In this document: in pieces, positions 1 to 8,940 of the stretch | Position numbering within the stretch: position 1 is the first letter of the stretch | Layout of the letters: each line of letters opens with the position of its first letter | DNA from: Sutcliffiella rhizosphaerae | Lineage (GTDB): Bacteria > Bacillota > Bacilli > Bacillales > Bacillaceae_I | Assembly (NCBI RefSeq): GCF_917563925.1 | Contig: NZ_CAKJTJ010000005.1 | Coordinates: 124,001 to 188,000, forward strand | Direction: 5' to 3' | DNA length: 64,000 bases | Position numbers and translations under genes: made by a program | The notes under the pieces: generated by a model | Seen by the model: only the letters and a program-made list of their open reading frames with translations | Databases searched by the model: none | Told to the model about the DNA's origin: nothing

Positions 1-1
1 T

Positions 2-322
2 TTCTGGTCTTTATTCACCGCCTTGAAATCAAATCGCCTTGCGTATTGGAGATATGTGATATGCGGTATCTTTGCGTACATTCTTTTACGTTTACACCTT
101 CATTTTTTTTCAAGTGAATGGTTTAGCATACTTCAATCCTTAGGAACATTTCAAGCGTTTGGAATCAGTACATCGGTTATACAACAGGATATGTATTATC
201 AGGAAGTAGCTATGGGAGTCCAGATATCCAATTTCTCCATTGCTTTATTTATTTTATTTAGTGTACTTAGTATTGTAGTCTTTTTCTTCACGGCGAAAAA
301 CATTACAAAAATAGAAATCTAA
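2..322 (+). CDS. ABC-2 type transporter permease, C-terminal part (cut by window start)
   Basis: The reading frame is open to the left edge, so only about the last 106 residues of a longer membrane protein are seen. The visible part has a hydrophobic segment near the first TTG codon and another just before a charged C-terminus ending in KNITKIEI. It is followed 17 bases later by an ABC ATPase and then a second ABC-2 permease, so I infer it is one membrane subunit of the same exporter. The family call rests mainly on context. An in-frame TTG at 23 exists, but the uninterrupted frame upstream argues for a gene truncated by the window. Confidence 0.6.
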   Translation, partial: FWSLFTALKSNRLAYWRYVICGIFAYILLRLHLHFFSSEWFSILQSLGTFQAFGISTSVIQQDMYYQEVAMGVQISNFSIALFILFSVLSIVVFFFTAKNITKIEI

Positions 323-339
323 CAGGAGGTCATAATTTT

Positions 340-1254
340 ATGGAAAAAGTTGCGATAAAACTTTCTAATGTTTGTAAGGATATAGGTAGTAAGCAAATAA
401 TTAAAGATGTTTCTTTTGAAGTCTATGAAGGGGAAGTTTTTGGTTTTCTTGGCCCAAATGGTGCAGGTAAAACGACAACCATTCGGATGATGGTAGGTCT
501 TATGAGCATTACTTCTGGTGATATTCAAGTATCTGGTGCTAGTATTAAAACGAATTATGAAAAAGCGGTCGGACAAGTCGGAGCAATTGTTGAAAATCCG
601 GAAATGTATAAATTCCTGACAGGTTATCAAAACCTTATGCAATACGCTCGAATGGTGCCAGGTGTTGCAAAACAAAGAATTGAGGATGTAGTAAATCTAG
701 TCGGGTTAAATGGTCGAATCCATGAAAAAGTAAAAACTTATTCCTTAGGGATGCGCCAACGTCTAGGCATAGCACAAGCATTATTGCATAAACCAAAAGT
801 ACTTATTCTTGACGAACCGACAAATGGACTTGATCCTGCTGGTATTAGAGAAATTCGTGACTACTTAAGAGGACTTGCAAAAGAAGAGGGAATGGCAATC
901 GTCGTCTCCAGTCATCTTCTATCAGAGATGGAATTAATGTGTGATCGCGTTGGTATCATCCAAAAAGGGGAATTGATTGATATTCAAACCATCAGAGATT
1001 TTATACAAGATGGGAAATCCTTCTATCAATTGGACTGTGTTCCGTTAGAAAAAGCAATTGAGCATGTAATTCAAAAGGAATTCACTTATACGGTTGTAGA
1101 TGAAAAAATTCATATGGAAATAGACCGTACAGAAATACCTGAACTCATTAAAAGTCTAGTTGGAATTAATGTTGACGTATATGGAATAAAAGAAATGACG
1201 AAATCCTTGGAAGATAAGTTTCTTGAAAAGACATCTGAAGAAAGGGGGGCATAA
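340..1254 (+). CDS. ABC exporter ATP-binding protein, BcrA-like
   Basis: This is the cytoplasmic ATPase that powers a membrane exporter. Walker A is GPNGAGKTT near residue 39, the ABC signature is YSLGMRQRL, Walker B is VLILDEPTNGLDP, and a switch histidine follows in SSHLL. The 304 residues include an extra C-terminal region of about 85 residues, as in ATPases of the bacitracin/lantibiotic-type (BcrA) and ABC-2 exporter class. An AGGAGGT site lies 10 bases before the ATG. It sits between two permease genes with gaps of 17 and 2 bases, so the three form one operon. The substrate cannot be read from the sequence; a peptide antibiotic or other toxic compound is only a guess. Confidence 0.9.
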   Translation: MEKVAIKLSNVCKDIGSKQIIKDVSFEVYEGEVFGFLGPNGAGKTTTIRMMVGLMSITSGDIQVSGASIKTNYEKAVGQVGAIVENPEMYKFLTGYQNLMQYARMVPGVAKQRIEDVVNLVGLNGRIHEKVKTYSLGMRQRLGIAQALLHKPKVLILDEPTNGLDPAGIREIRDYLRGLAKEEGMAIVVSSHLLSEMELMCDRVGIIQKGELIDIQTIRDFIQDGKSFYQLDCVPLEKAIEHVIQKEFTYTVVDEKIHMEIDRTEIPELIKSLVGINVDVYGIKEMTKSLEDKFLEKTSEERGA

Positions 1255-1256
1255 CA

Positions 1257-2213
1257 ATGAAAAATCTAATTGTGAATGAATTGATAAAGTGGATTAAGCG
1301 ACCTAGTTTTTATGTCATGAGCGGTATTTTAGTATTATTGAGTATAATTGGCGTTGTTTTAACCATTATGGTAGGGCCGATGATGGATGGTATGAACTCT
1401 TCAAATGAAGAACAGCTAAATTGGAGAGAAACGCTTGAGCAAGAAAATCAATATTTGGAATCGTCCATTATAGATGGAGATGAACGAGAAACAGGTCATC
1501 TTGAAAGACAATTGGCAATCAACGAACACCGCTTAGAACATAATATGGAGCCATCAAGTAAAACCTCTGTGTGGTCTTACATAGATGAAAACCTTGGACT
1601 TACGAGCTTAATTACTTTATTTGTCGTCATAATTGCAGGGGGCATGATCGCGAGTGAGTTTACGTGGGGAACAATTAAGTTATTGATGATCCGCCCAATC
1701 AGCCGAAGTAAGATACTTGTGGCCAAATATTTAAGTGTCTTAGTATTTATGGTTATTTTCCTAGCTATTTTCTTTATCACCTCCTTCATCACAGGTGCGA
1801 TTGCATTCGGGTTTGATAGTACACCATTTCTTTTATATTTAAATGGTGAAGTTTATGAAGTTTATCCACTTTTATTTCTATTACTAAAACTTGGGCTACA
1901 AAGTATAGGTATTGTCATGTTTGCAACTATCGCTTTCATGATCTCAAGTGTATTCCGCAACAACTCATTAGCAATTGGAATCTCACTTTTTCTATTGTTT
2001 ACAGGAACCCAAATTACAGCCTTGGTTTCAATGAAATTTGAGTGGGCAAAGTATTCACCGTTTGCCAATATTCATTTTCAAACATTCTTGGACGGCATGC
2101 CAATGGTAGCGGGAGTGAATTTCTGGTTTTCTGTTGTGATGTTTTTCATTTACTTTGTAATCTTGCATGTCGTAAGTTTCCTAACATTTGTGAAACGAGA
2201 TATTGCAGCGTGA
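1257..2213 (+). CDS. ABC-2 family permease
   Basis: This 318-residue membrane subunit has a first transmembrane segment at about residues 20-42, a charged external stretch of about 75 residues rich in Glu and Asn, and then five more hydrophobic segments. This is the usual ABC-2 exporter layout. The motif GTIKLLMIRPISRSKIL after the second span is typical of ABC-2 permeases paired with BcrA-like ATPases. It starts 2 bases after the ATPase stop, with a GGGGGG site overlapping the end of that gene, which suggests coupled translation. A strong terminator follows at once and closes the operon. Substrate is unknown. Confidence 0.85.
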   Translation: MKNLIVNELIKWIKRPSFYVMSGILVLLSIIGVVLTIMVGPMMDGMNSSNEEQLNWRETLEQENQYLESSIIDGDERETGHLERQLAINEHRLEHNMEPSSKTSVWSYIDENLGLTSLITLFVVIIAGGMIASEFTWGTIKLLMIRPISRSKILVAKYLSVLVFMVIFLAIFFITSFITGAIAFGFDSTPFLLYLNGEVYEVYPLLFLLLKLGLQSIGIVMFATIAFMISSVFRNNSLAIGISLFLLFTGTQITALVSMKFEWAKYSPFANIHFQTFLDGMPMVAGVNFWFSVVMFFIYFVILHVVSFLTFVKRDIAA

Positions 2214-2215
2214 TG

Positions 2216-2238
2216 AACCCGGCTAAGGCCGGGTTTTT
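2216..2238 (+). terminator. Rho-independent terminator of the first ABC operon
   Basis: An 8-bp perfect stem AACCCGGC/GCCGGGTT closes on a TAAG loop and runs into a T tract, 3 bases after the permease stop codon. Confidence 0.9.
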
Positions 2239-2378
2239 ATTTATTTTCGCATATTAGTAATCGTTGCTTTCAAAATTTAAGTTAAGTTCTAGGAATTTAC
2301 TTTTGAGTAGCTGCTCGCATCGCAGGTTGTCCAAGAATTGCAGCTTAGTGGTGGATTTCCACTCTATCCCCTAGAGGT

Positions 2379-2483
2379 AATCGTGAAAACCTTAAGTAGT
2401 CTTATGAAAAGCTCAGATGATATTCTCCAAACCTATCGAGGTAAATCACGAACCTTTGAAGGAGTTTTAAAAACCTTTGGAGG
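2379..2483 (+). repeat. Five degenerate tandem 21-bp units
   Basis: Five consecutive 21-base units share a core close to AAACCTTTGGAGG; the last three are best conserved (AAACCTATCGAGG, GAACCTTTGAAGG, AAACCTTTGGAGG). They lie in an otherwise empty 425-base gap between two ABC operons. Because 21 is a multiple of three, one forward frame reads as a 7-residue repeat around KTFGG. That frame (2338-2604) has no convincing ribosome binding site and I do not call it a gene. The rest of the gap shows nothing recognisable. Confidence 0.6.
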
Positions 2484-2665
2484 TACCACTCACCACACAA
2501 AAAATTTCAAGCAATTTGAAAAAAGTCACAGTAACCTCCATTACTGGTTAACAATAAAATTACTTCTGTTAAAAATCTCGAGCAAAAAATTTAAACCTTT
2601 CTAACTTCCTCTTCGTTTATTCTATGTATCGATACAAATCCTAAAATAAAGGTGAGTTACAAATA

Positions 2666-3370
2666 ATGATAAAAGTAAAAGGACTATCCCATCATTTTGT
2701 AGTGGGGAAAAAGCATAAGGAGCAGCGAGTTCCTGTGTTAAAAGATATTAGTATGTCTATTTTTGAAGGGGAGATTGTTGCAATAGTTGGAAAGAGTGGA
2801 TCTGGTAAGTCTACCTTGTTGAATTTAATAAGCGGATTTATGAAGCCTACCGAAGGCATGATTGAGATTAATGGTCAAAAGGTAAGTGCGTTCTCTGAAG
2901 CCGAATGGGCTGACTTTAGATTAAAGCACATCGGATTTATCTTTCAGAGTTTCCAATTGATTCCCAGTATGACAGCTTATAGTAATGTTGAGTTGGCATT
3001 AAAGATTAAAGGGACATCAATAGATAAAAGAAGAAAATTGGTACTTGAAGTACTAGCTCGTGTTGGTCTAAAGGGTTTTGAAGACTTTTACCCTAATGAA
3101 CTTTCTGGAGGACAACAGCAAAGAGTTGGGATTGCGAGAGCTTTAATTACGAAACCTAAAATAATTCTTGCAGATGAACCAACTGGTAGTTTAGATAGCG
3201 AGACAGAACAAGAATTTTTAGAATTTATAAGAGAACTGAATAGAAATGAAGGCATTACCTTTGTAATTATTACTCACGACATGGACGTTGCTAAGGTGGC
3301 ACATCGAAAGGTAGAACTGATGGAAGGTAGTTTCATAGAAAGAGGAGAAATATATGAAGTTCATAGATAA
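2666..3370 (+). CDS. ABC transporter ATPase, MacB/LolD type
   Basis: This ATPase of 234 residues has Walker A GKSGSGKST, signature LSGGQQQRVGIARAL, Walker B IILADEPTGSLDS and a switch histidine in ITHD. The signature with QQQRV and the ADEPTGSLD string are diagnostic of the MacB/LolD/FtsE branch, whose members drive mechanotransmission rather than classical substrate flux. An AAGGTGA site lies about 11 bases before the ATG. The stop codon overlaps the start of the partner permease by 17 bases. In Bacilli such pairs serve antimicrobial peptide defence or unknown envelope functions. No two-component genes lie beside it, so the role stays open. Confidence 0.9.
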   Translation: MIKVKGLSHHFVVGKKHKEQRVPVLKDISMSIFEGEIVAIVGKSGSGKSTLLNLISGFMKPTEGMIEINGQKVSAFSEAEWADFRLKHIGFIFQSFQLIPSMTAYSNVELALKIKGTSIDKRRKLVLEVLARVGLKGFEDFYPNELSGGQQQRVGIARALITKPKIILADEPTGSLDSETEQEFLEFIRELNRNEGITFVIITHDMDVAKVAHRKVELMEGSFIERGEIYEVHR

Positions 3371-4679
3371 ATATCAATTTGTTAGAGAAAATATGAAGAA
3401 AAATCGTAGCAGGGTTTACATGACAATCTTAGCTACAGCTATGGGCTGTGCTTTTCTTATGGTACTTGCTTCTATCGGTTTTGGTCTACAAGAGACCATT
3501 GTAAAGGATATCACTCAAAATGACGTTGTAACTGAAATAGAAGTTGGAGGTAAGTCTTCGGAGGAGGAATCAAGTGGATTAACAGATGAAGACATAACTT
3601 ATTTTGAATCATTTGAAAATGTAAAGATAGTGCTTCCACAAAAAAAATTAGAAAACTGGGAGGCGATTTATGAACTAGATGGATATACCTCTCAATATTC
3701 CGAAACGAGAGTAGTGAATTATGATTTAGAGACCGAAGCCGGGTTTACATTGTCTGAAGGAAGGATGCCGGAAAATGACAATGAAATTGTTGTTGGATTC
3801 CATTTTGCTGAAAGTTTATGGAAAGAGTCCGAATCCACTGAAAATGTGACTTATGAAGATAGTATTTTAAATAGTGAAATGACATTAACTGTCCCTCAAT
3901 ACTTTGGTGATAAAAGGGAAACGAAAGAATGGACCTTTAAAATTGTAGGAATTGGAGAGGAACCAGCAAATAAATACGCAATGGATAGCTTTGTTAACAT
4001 TTCTTTGCAATCTATGCAAGAGATTGAGGCATTTACTGAAACGGCATATGGCGTACTTCTCGAACTTTACATGACGGATGAACAGATACAAGCTGCTAAA
4101 GAAGTTCCGTCAAATTATTCTTATCTTGGTGTTTTTGCAACGAGTATGGAGGAGGTTCTACCCATTTTAGATAAAATTAGGGAGGAAGGATACTATGCAT
4201 ATTCTCCATTAGAGCGTTTGAGAGAAGTAAATGTGCTGTTTGCAGTAATGAAAATTGGTTTGATTTTTGTTGGTACAGTGGCTGTCTTAATAGCTTCTAT
4301 TGGAATTTTTAATACAATGTCTATGGCAGTAACGGAAAGAACTCAGGATATTGGGATAATGAAAGCAATTGGTGGAAGTCCAAGGATGATTAAGAGCTTA
4401 TTCCTTATGGAGAGTGCATATATCGGGCTAATTGGAGCAGTAATTGGTACAATTGCCTCGTTTATCATAAGCTCTGCTGCAAATAAGGCGCTTCCAATTA
4501 TTATGGAGTTAGTGTTTGACGAACAAATAGGTGACGATATCTTGCTTTCTTATATTCCTTTATCTCTCGCATTAATATGTGTTGGAATTAGCTTACTTGT
4601 TGCCACTTTATCCGGTCTAAAACCAGCTTCTAAGGCTACCCGTATAGATGTATTACAAGCTTTAAGAAGAGATATCTAA
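3354..4679 (+). CDS. MacB-like FtsX-domain ABC permease
   Basis: This 441-residue partner of the preceding ATPase has the MacB layout: one N-terminal membrane segment (about residues 20-43), a large acidic exterior domain (about 45-290), then three C-terminal segments forming the FtsX domain, with the conserved SIGIFNTMSMAVTERTQDIG stretch at the start of that domain. The AGAGGAGA site sits inside the end of the ATPase gene, 5 bases before the ATG, and supports this overlapping start. The exterior domain probably engages a lipoprotein, peptide or cell-wall ligand; which one is not visible. Confidence 0.88.
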   Translation: MKFIDKYQFVRENMKKNRSRVYMTILATAMGCAFLMVLASIGFGLQETIVKDITQNDVVTEIEVGGKSSEEESSGLTDEDITYFESFENVKIVLPQKKLENWEAIYELDGYTSQYSETRVVNYDLETEAGFTLSEGRMPENDNEIVVGFHFAESLWKESESTENVTYEDSILNSEMTLTVPQYFGDKRETKEWTFKIVGIGEEPANKYAMDSFVNISLQSMQEIEAFTETAYGVLLELYMTDEQIQAAKEVPSNYSYLGVFATSMEEVLPILDKIREEGYYAYSPLERLREVNVLFAVMKIGLIFVGTVAVLIASIGIFNTMSMAVTERTQDIGIMKAIGGSPRMIKSLFLMESAYIGLIGAVIGTIASFIISSAANKALPIIMELVFDEQIGDDILLSYIPLSLALICVGISLLVATLSGLKPASKATRIDVLQALRRDI

Positions 4680-4770
4680 AACAAGTGTTACTTTTTTTAT
4701 TTGTGGTATATACATTATAAGACACAAACTCCTTGATTTTGGCCTATTAAAAATAAAGTAGGTGATCAGG

Positions 4771-5025
4771 ATGGAATTATTAAATATTTCTTATTTAAAA
4801 AAAGGACAACTATTAGGATTTTTTGATAAGTTCCCCTCTTCCAAAGTACTTTTTTCTCCAATTAAAAACTACTATTTTGTATCTTATGTGTATTGGGATG
4901 AAAGAGACGCTGTCGTTACAGAAGAAGACTTAGAGAGGATGGAAATGTTAATGAATACTTATCTCGGTAAAGAGTCATTTTATCGAAAAAGAAAGAATCT
5001 AAATGAAAAGGATGCACCAGCATAG
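4771..5025 (+). CDS. Small hypothetical protein, 84 aa
   Basis: I do not recognise the family. The protein begins MELLNISYLKKGQ, is mixed aromatic and charged, lacks a signal peptide or clear membrane segment, and ends in a Lys/Glu-rich tail. The site TAGGTGA ends 5 bases before the ATG at 4771; an in-frame GTG nine bases upstream overlaps that site and is less likely. A weak hairpin (ATGCACC/GGTGCAT) brackets the stop codon. It stands alone between the MacB-like pair and genes on the other strand. Confidence 0.6.
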   Translation: MELLNISYLKKGQLLGFFDKFPSSKVLFSPIKNYYFVSYVYWDERDAVVTEEDLERMEMLMNTYLGKESFYRKRKNLNEKDAPA

Positions 5026-5104
5026 CTAGGTGCATTCAGTTTGTAGACAAATTACTCTTGTTGCCATTGTTCAGATGTTCATTACTACACCATTTAGGTA
5101 AATG

Positions 5105-5560
5105 TCAGGAAGGCTTCATAATCATTAATACCAGAATAAAAAAGGCAAGAAAGGTTGTTAAACAATAAAGATTATTTATTTTATGAAGAGCTGCAGTTTG
5201 ATGAGGTGGAAGTTGTGTGGAAGCACGGTTATCAGGGTTGAATAGCCATCTTTGCATTACGTTTAGAGATGGTGATATGAAGCCGATGATAATGAATTGA
5301 ATAGCAAGATAAAGGATGAGTGAACCGAGTAGCCATACTTGTAAAATAGAACCGTAATTTCCAGTAAGGACAAGGAGAATTCCTGTAATAACAGCAAGTG
5401 TCCCAGCTATTTTTGGGAAATAATCTAGTTTGTGCTGCAACAGGACGTTGTGGCGAAGGTCTGAAATGGTTTGGTGTTTTCTAAGTAGAATATTTCCGAA
5501 AAATGTGGGACCAAAGCCGATTATTGCAACCATAACATGGATAAGTACAAGCCATTTCAT
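5105..5560 (-). CDS. DUF2269-like membrane protein
   Basis: A 151-residue integral membrane protein with four hydrophobic segments. The N-terminal MKWLVLIHVMVAIIGFGPTF, with its early histidine and conserved GxGP, and the order of spans resemble the DUF2269 family of unknown function. Two ATG codons lie 6 bases apart; the GGGGGG site abuts the upstream one and is 6 bases from the downstream one, so I chose the latter. It lies 70 bases downstream of argS on the same strand and could be read through from it. Confidence 0.7.
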   Translation of the reverse strand: MKWLVLIHVMVAIIGFGPTFFGNILLRKHQTISDLRHNVLLQHKLDYFPKIAGTLAVITGILLVLTGNYGSILQVWLLGSLILYLAIQFIIIGFISPSLNVMQRWLFNPDNRASTQLPPHQTAALHKINNLYCLTTFLAFFILVLMIMKPS

Positions 5561-5636
5561 AGGCATCCCCCCAATAGCATTGATAATTCAATATATGAGG
5601 GGGATGGAATTTTCATGTTCTTTTACCTATTTATCT

Positions 5637-7325
5637 TTACATTTCTTCGGGGGCATCCATTCCAAGTAAGTACAAACTTTCTTTAATGACAATAGAGGTT
5701 GAATAAACTAGTGACAATCTAGCATTTCTTTTTTCATCAACAACCAGAAATTTCTCTTGGGCATACCAACTATTAAAGCTTTGGCAGACATCTATTATAT
5801 GTTTTGCTATAGTTGAAGGATCAAAGTTATTAATCGCCTTTTGGATTATCTGAGGATATACATTTAATAACTTCGTCAATTCCCAGGAATAGGAATCATT
5901 TAACCCTTCTTTCATTTCTTGTACGCTCCATTCACCTTTTCTTAAGATGGATTTCGCTCTTGCGTAGGTATATTGGACGTAAGGGCCCGTTTCTCCTTCA
6001 AATTTAAGCATATCTTCAAGAGAAAACTCTACAGAATGTAGCCGATAATTTTTTAGGTCATGGAAAATAATAGAACCAACACCAACCTGTCTAGCAACCT
6101 CTAATTTGTTTTGAAGGTTAGGATTCTTATTTTCGATATTTTGCTTGGCAAGTTGAATTGCTTCTTCGATAACCTGTTCCAGCAAAACTATTTTTCCTTT
6201 CCGGGTGGACATTTTTTTTCCATCCTTCAAAAGTAGTCCAAAAGAGATATGATACATTTCCTCTGACCACTCAAAGCCAGCCTTTTTTAAAACCGCTTTA
6301 ATTTGTTGAAAATGGATGGTTTGCTCCTGCCCCACGATATACAAAGCCTTTGAAAAATGATACATTTCTTTTCTGTAGAGAGCAGCAGCTAAATCCCGTG
6401 TAGCGTATAGAGTTGCACCGTCAGATTTTTTAATCAGGCATGGGGGAAGCGAAGTGCTATCATCCATTTGAATAACTTTTGCCCCATTAGATTCTTCTAG
6501 CAGCCCTTTCTCAGCTAAAAGGGAAACAACTTTCTCCATTTTGTCGTTATAAAATGCTTCACCTTGATTTGAATCAAATGTAACTCCAAGAAGTTGATAG
6601 ATTTTATTAAATTCGTTCAAAGACTCCTCTCTAAACCATTTCCATAAAGCAACTGCTCTTTCTTCACCATCTTCCAACTTTTTGAACCAAAGCCTTCCCT
6701 CATCCTCTAGGGAAGGATCAATGGCAGCTTCTTCATGAAATCGAACATAAAGTTTCAATAGTTCTGGAATCGGGCTTCTTTGAATGGTTTCATCATCTCC
6801 CCATTTTATATAGGCAGCAATTAATTTGCCAAATTGTGTGCCCCAATCACCAAGGTAATTAATACGAACGGTATTATATCCGCATTTTTCGAGAATATTA
6901 GCTATGGAATTACCAATTACTGTGGAACGAAGATGTCCCATCGAAAAAGGTTTTGCAATATTAGGAGATGATAGATCTAAGACAACGGTTTCTTGTTTTC
7001 CGATGTTAAGATTCCCATAGTTGTTTGTTTGATCCATAATGTTTTTCACCACGTGTTGTTGAACTTTATCTTTTTTAAAGAAAATATTCACATATGGACC
7101 AACTGCTTCAGCCTTTTCGATAAACTCATCTTTAAGTTGTGACGCTATCTCTATTGCAATTTTAGGAGGGGGTTGTTTTTTTATTTTTGCAAGGGAAAAG
7201 CATGGAAAGGAAAGATCTCCATGTTGAGCGTATTTCGGTTTTTCCATAAGTAAATTAATTTCTGATTGTGATAGTTCCTGAATGACTTGTTGAAGAGATT
7301 CAACAGCTATTTCTGTTAACTTCAT
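5637..7325 (-). CDS. argS: Arginyl-tRNA synthetase
   Basis: A cytoplasmic class I synthetase that charges tRNA-Arg. The HIGH-type motif appears as SPNIAKPFSMGHLRST, the KMSKS-type motif as KKMSTRKG, followed by the DALR anticodon-binding domain at the C-terminus ending MDAPEEM. An N-terminal additional domain is present. The 562-residue length fits the bacterial family. AAGGAG stands 9 bases before the ATG at 7325; an in-frame TTG nine bases upstream touches the site and is unlikely. A T-box leader lies upstream on the same strand, so expression should follow the charging state of tRNA-Arg. Confidence 0.96.
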   Translation of the reverse strand: MKLTEIAVESLQQVIQELSQSEINLLMEKPKYAQHGDLSFPCFSLAKIKKQPPPKIAIEIASQLKDEFIEKAEAVGPYVNIFFKKDKVQQHVVKNIMDQTNNYGNLNIGKQETVVLDLSSPNIAKPFSMGHLRSTVIGNSIANILEKCGYNTVRINYLGDWGTQFGKLIAAYIKWGDDETIQRSPIPELLKLYVRFHEEAAIDPSLEDEGRLWFKKLEDGEERAVALWKWFREESLNEFNKIYQLLGVTFDSNQGEAFYNDKMEKVVSLLAEKGLLEESNGAKVIQMDDSTSLPPCLIKKSDGATLYATRDLAAALYRKEMYHFSKALYIVGQEQTIHFQQIKAVLKKAGFEWSEEMYHISFGLLLKDGKKMSTRKGKIVLLEQVIEEAIQLAKQNIENKNPNLQNKLEVARQVGVGSIIFHDLKNYRLHSVEFSLEDMLKFEGETGPYVQYTYARAKSILRKGEWSVQEMKEGLNDSYSWELTKLLNVYPQIIQKAINNFDPSTIAKHIIDVCQSFNSWYAQEKFLVVDEKRNARLSLVYSTSIVIKESLYLLGMDAPEEM

Positions 7326-7496
7326 TGCTTTCAACTCCTTTAGAAAATAAATAAAGGCTGTTTTCGCAAACTTTGCTGCTTTTACGACCCTTAATAAAAA
7401 CTAGTTTTAATCATTACTGCCGTGCTCTTTTTCTGCAATTAGTTGATGCAAAAGGATAAGTTACAAGCAAACATTCTTTTAGAAAAGAGCGTAAAT

Positions 7497-7537
7497 AAAA
7501 AAAGCCCGCCTCTTCAATAAATGAAGAGACGAGCTTT
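7497..7537 (-). terminator. Terminator of the argS T-box leader
   Basis: The minus strand has a 16-bp stem (arms 7522-7537 and 7501-7516, with two imperfect pairs) around a five-base loop, followed by seven or more T residues. It directly follows the T-box sequence and would compete with the antiterminator. Confidence 0.9.
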
Positions 7538-7715
7538 CGTAATTTTGCCCGCGGTGCCACTCTAATTGCATTTTCATAAATGCCGCTTGATTTCCTTAAG
7601 GTGGAAAGACCTGTCATTTCAAAAGTGCGCTTCGTTCAAGAACTTTCATTGGGCTCACACCATCCCCAACTCGCTTTAGCCATTCTAGAAGTACTCTCTT
7701 TATCATTAATGATTA
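7497..7715 (-). promoter_or_regulatory. T-box riboswitch upstream of argS
   Basis: Read on the minus strand, the leader shows the hallmark T-box GTGGCACCGCGGG (7548-7560), preceded by a stem I region with AGAGAGTA near its 5' end and GGTGTGAGCCC in the distal part, and followed by a terminator. Uncharged tRNA pairs with the T-box bulge and favours antitermination. A CGC triplet at 7627-7629, followed by A, sits where the specifier would be expected and would match arginine; this specifier assignment is by inspection, not by folding. About 170 bases separate the terminator from the argS ATG. Confidence 0.9.
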
Positions 7716-7771
7716 AATATATAGTTAAAGTTATTATACATATTTAAGAATTAAATACAATACCTCATATA

Positions 7772-7796
7772 CTGTATAGAAAAAATGTCTATACAG
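7772..7796. promoter_or_regulatory. Inverted repeat upstream of a small gene, possible operator
   Basis: Perfect 8-bp arms CTGTATAG and CTATACAG are separated by 9 bases, 64 bases before the TTG start of the next rightward gene and in the divergent interval opposite argS. It could be an operator or a transcript hairpin. Confidence 0.35.
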
Positions 7797-7859
7797 CATG
7801 CCCCGTATGATCGTTTCATATACTAATATGGAAATTTATTATGAATGGGGGAAAAGGCA

Positions 7860-8120
7860 TTGCAGGAAAAACAGGTTGAACTAGAAAAAATGAACGCTTA
7901 CGCAATTGATTTAGTACAAATGATTGTTAAGGATAGCTGCTCTATTAAGGATGACAAACTCAAAATTGCTTTTGAAAATGTAGCACGAGCAATGATAGAT
8001 ATGACAAATATCCATTTAAAAAAAGAAAAAGGTTCTCAAGAAACATTAAAAACAACCTTAAGTAAAATGAAAATAGCACATAACTGTATTTATGTATCAA
8101 ACAAGACGATAAGCAAGTAA
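7860..8120 (+). CDS. Small soluble hypothetical protein, 86 aa
   Basis: A predicted helical, cytoplasmic protein beginning MQEKQVELEKMNAYAIDLVQ, rich in Lys and Glu, with two Cys residues. I do not recognise it. The GGGGGA site ends 8 bases before the TTG at 7860; an ATG fifteen bases upstream overlaps that site and cannot use it. It is a single-gene unit with an inverted repeat in its upstream region. Confidence 0.65.
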   Translation: MQEKQVELEKMNAYAIDLVQMIVKDSCSIKDDKLKIAFENVARAMIDMTNIHLKKEKGSQETLKTTLSKMKIAHNCIYVSNKTISK

Positions 8121-8141
8121 AAGCAATACCTAAAATTTTAA

Positions 8142-8927
8142 TTACGTATTGTTCGATTGAATAAAGTTAATGTAGTTTTTGATAATGGCGTTGAATTCAT
8201 TTGGGTGCTTAGTGGGAAGTTGATGCTTAGCCTTGGCAATAAAACTAATTTTTGTATCCGGTAGGAACGCTAAGAACTCTTTTTGATAATGGTGGACATA
8301 ATAATCTTGACTTCCATACACTAGCTGTATCGGCACTTTAATTTTTGCGAGTCTACTTGTACAGTCATAGGTTAACCCTTCCGTATACATTTGAAATAAT
8401 GTTCGGGGGCTCGTCAGTAAAATGTAACGTTCTAACTCTTTGGCAAAGCCATTTGAATAGGTATGAGCTTGTCCAATAACCTTTGCTATAATATTTATTC
8501 CATTTAGCCTAGATGCAAAAATTCCTAATATAAATTCCATCCCTAATAAACCCGTACTTACTCTAGGAAAAGCGCCAGATAGCACCAAGCCTTCCACTAA
8601 ATTAGGATAAGTGAGTGCTGTTTCTAAAGAAATGGATCCACCGTTTGAATAGCCGCATAAAATTACTTTTTCAATTTTGAGAGAGTGACAAACATCAAAA
8701 ATATCTCGAGCTAATAAAGGAAAAGTTATAAGCGTGTTATTCCTTTCGCTTTTTCCATTTCCACGTAAGTCTATGAATAAGAGCCGATAATCCTTGGCTA
8801 ACGGCAACTGTTGTTTAAAGGTTATGTGTCCCATACCTGGAGGGTGTATGAATAAAATGGTTTTCGGGCCATTTCCTATTATCCGATAGAAAATATGAAC
8901 TTTGTCTCTTGTTTTTATATAACCCAT
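8142..8927 (-). CDS. Alpha/beta-fold hydrolase
   Basis: A 261-residue single-domain hydrolase. The nucleophile elbow is GYSNGGS near residue 95, the oxyanion region is HPPGMGH near residue 28, an acid candidate is in YGSQDYY, and the histidine is in AKHQLPTKHP near the end. Length and layout fit the general carboxylesterase/lipase-like family; the substrate is unknown. GAGG lies 8 bases before the ATG. The gene downstream of 8941 on the same strand ends 13 bases before this start, so the two are probably cotranscribed. Confidence 0.88.
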   Translation of the reverse strand: MGYIKTRDKVHIFYRIIGNGPKTILFIHPPGMGHITFKQQLPLAKDYRLLFIDLRGNGKSERNNTLITFPLLARDIFDVCHSLKIEKVILCGYSNGGSISLETALTYPNLVEGLVLSGAFPRVSTGLLGMEFILGIFASRLNGINIIAKVIGQAHTYSNGFAKELERYILLTSPRTLFQMYTEGLTYDCTSRLAKIKVPIQLVYGSQDYYVHHYQKEFLAFLPDTKISFIAKAKHQLPTKHPNEFNAIIKNYINFIQSNNT

Positions 8928-8940
8928 TTATCTTCCTCGC

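Noticed and set aside
2338-2604. Forward frame of 88 codons over the 21-bp repeats
   Set aside because: No ribosome binding site, GTG/ATG choice poor, and the repetitive composition comes from the tandem DNA units.
7414-7617. Minus-strand frame of 67 codons upstream of argS
   Set aside because: It lies over the T-box and its terminator; the sequence is explained by RNA structure and has no ribosome site.
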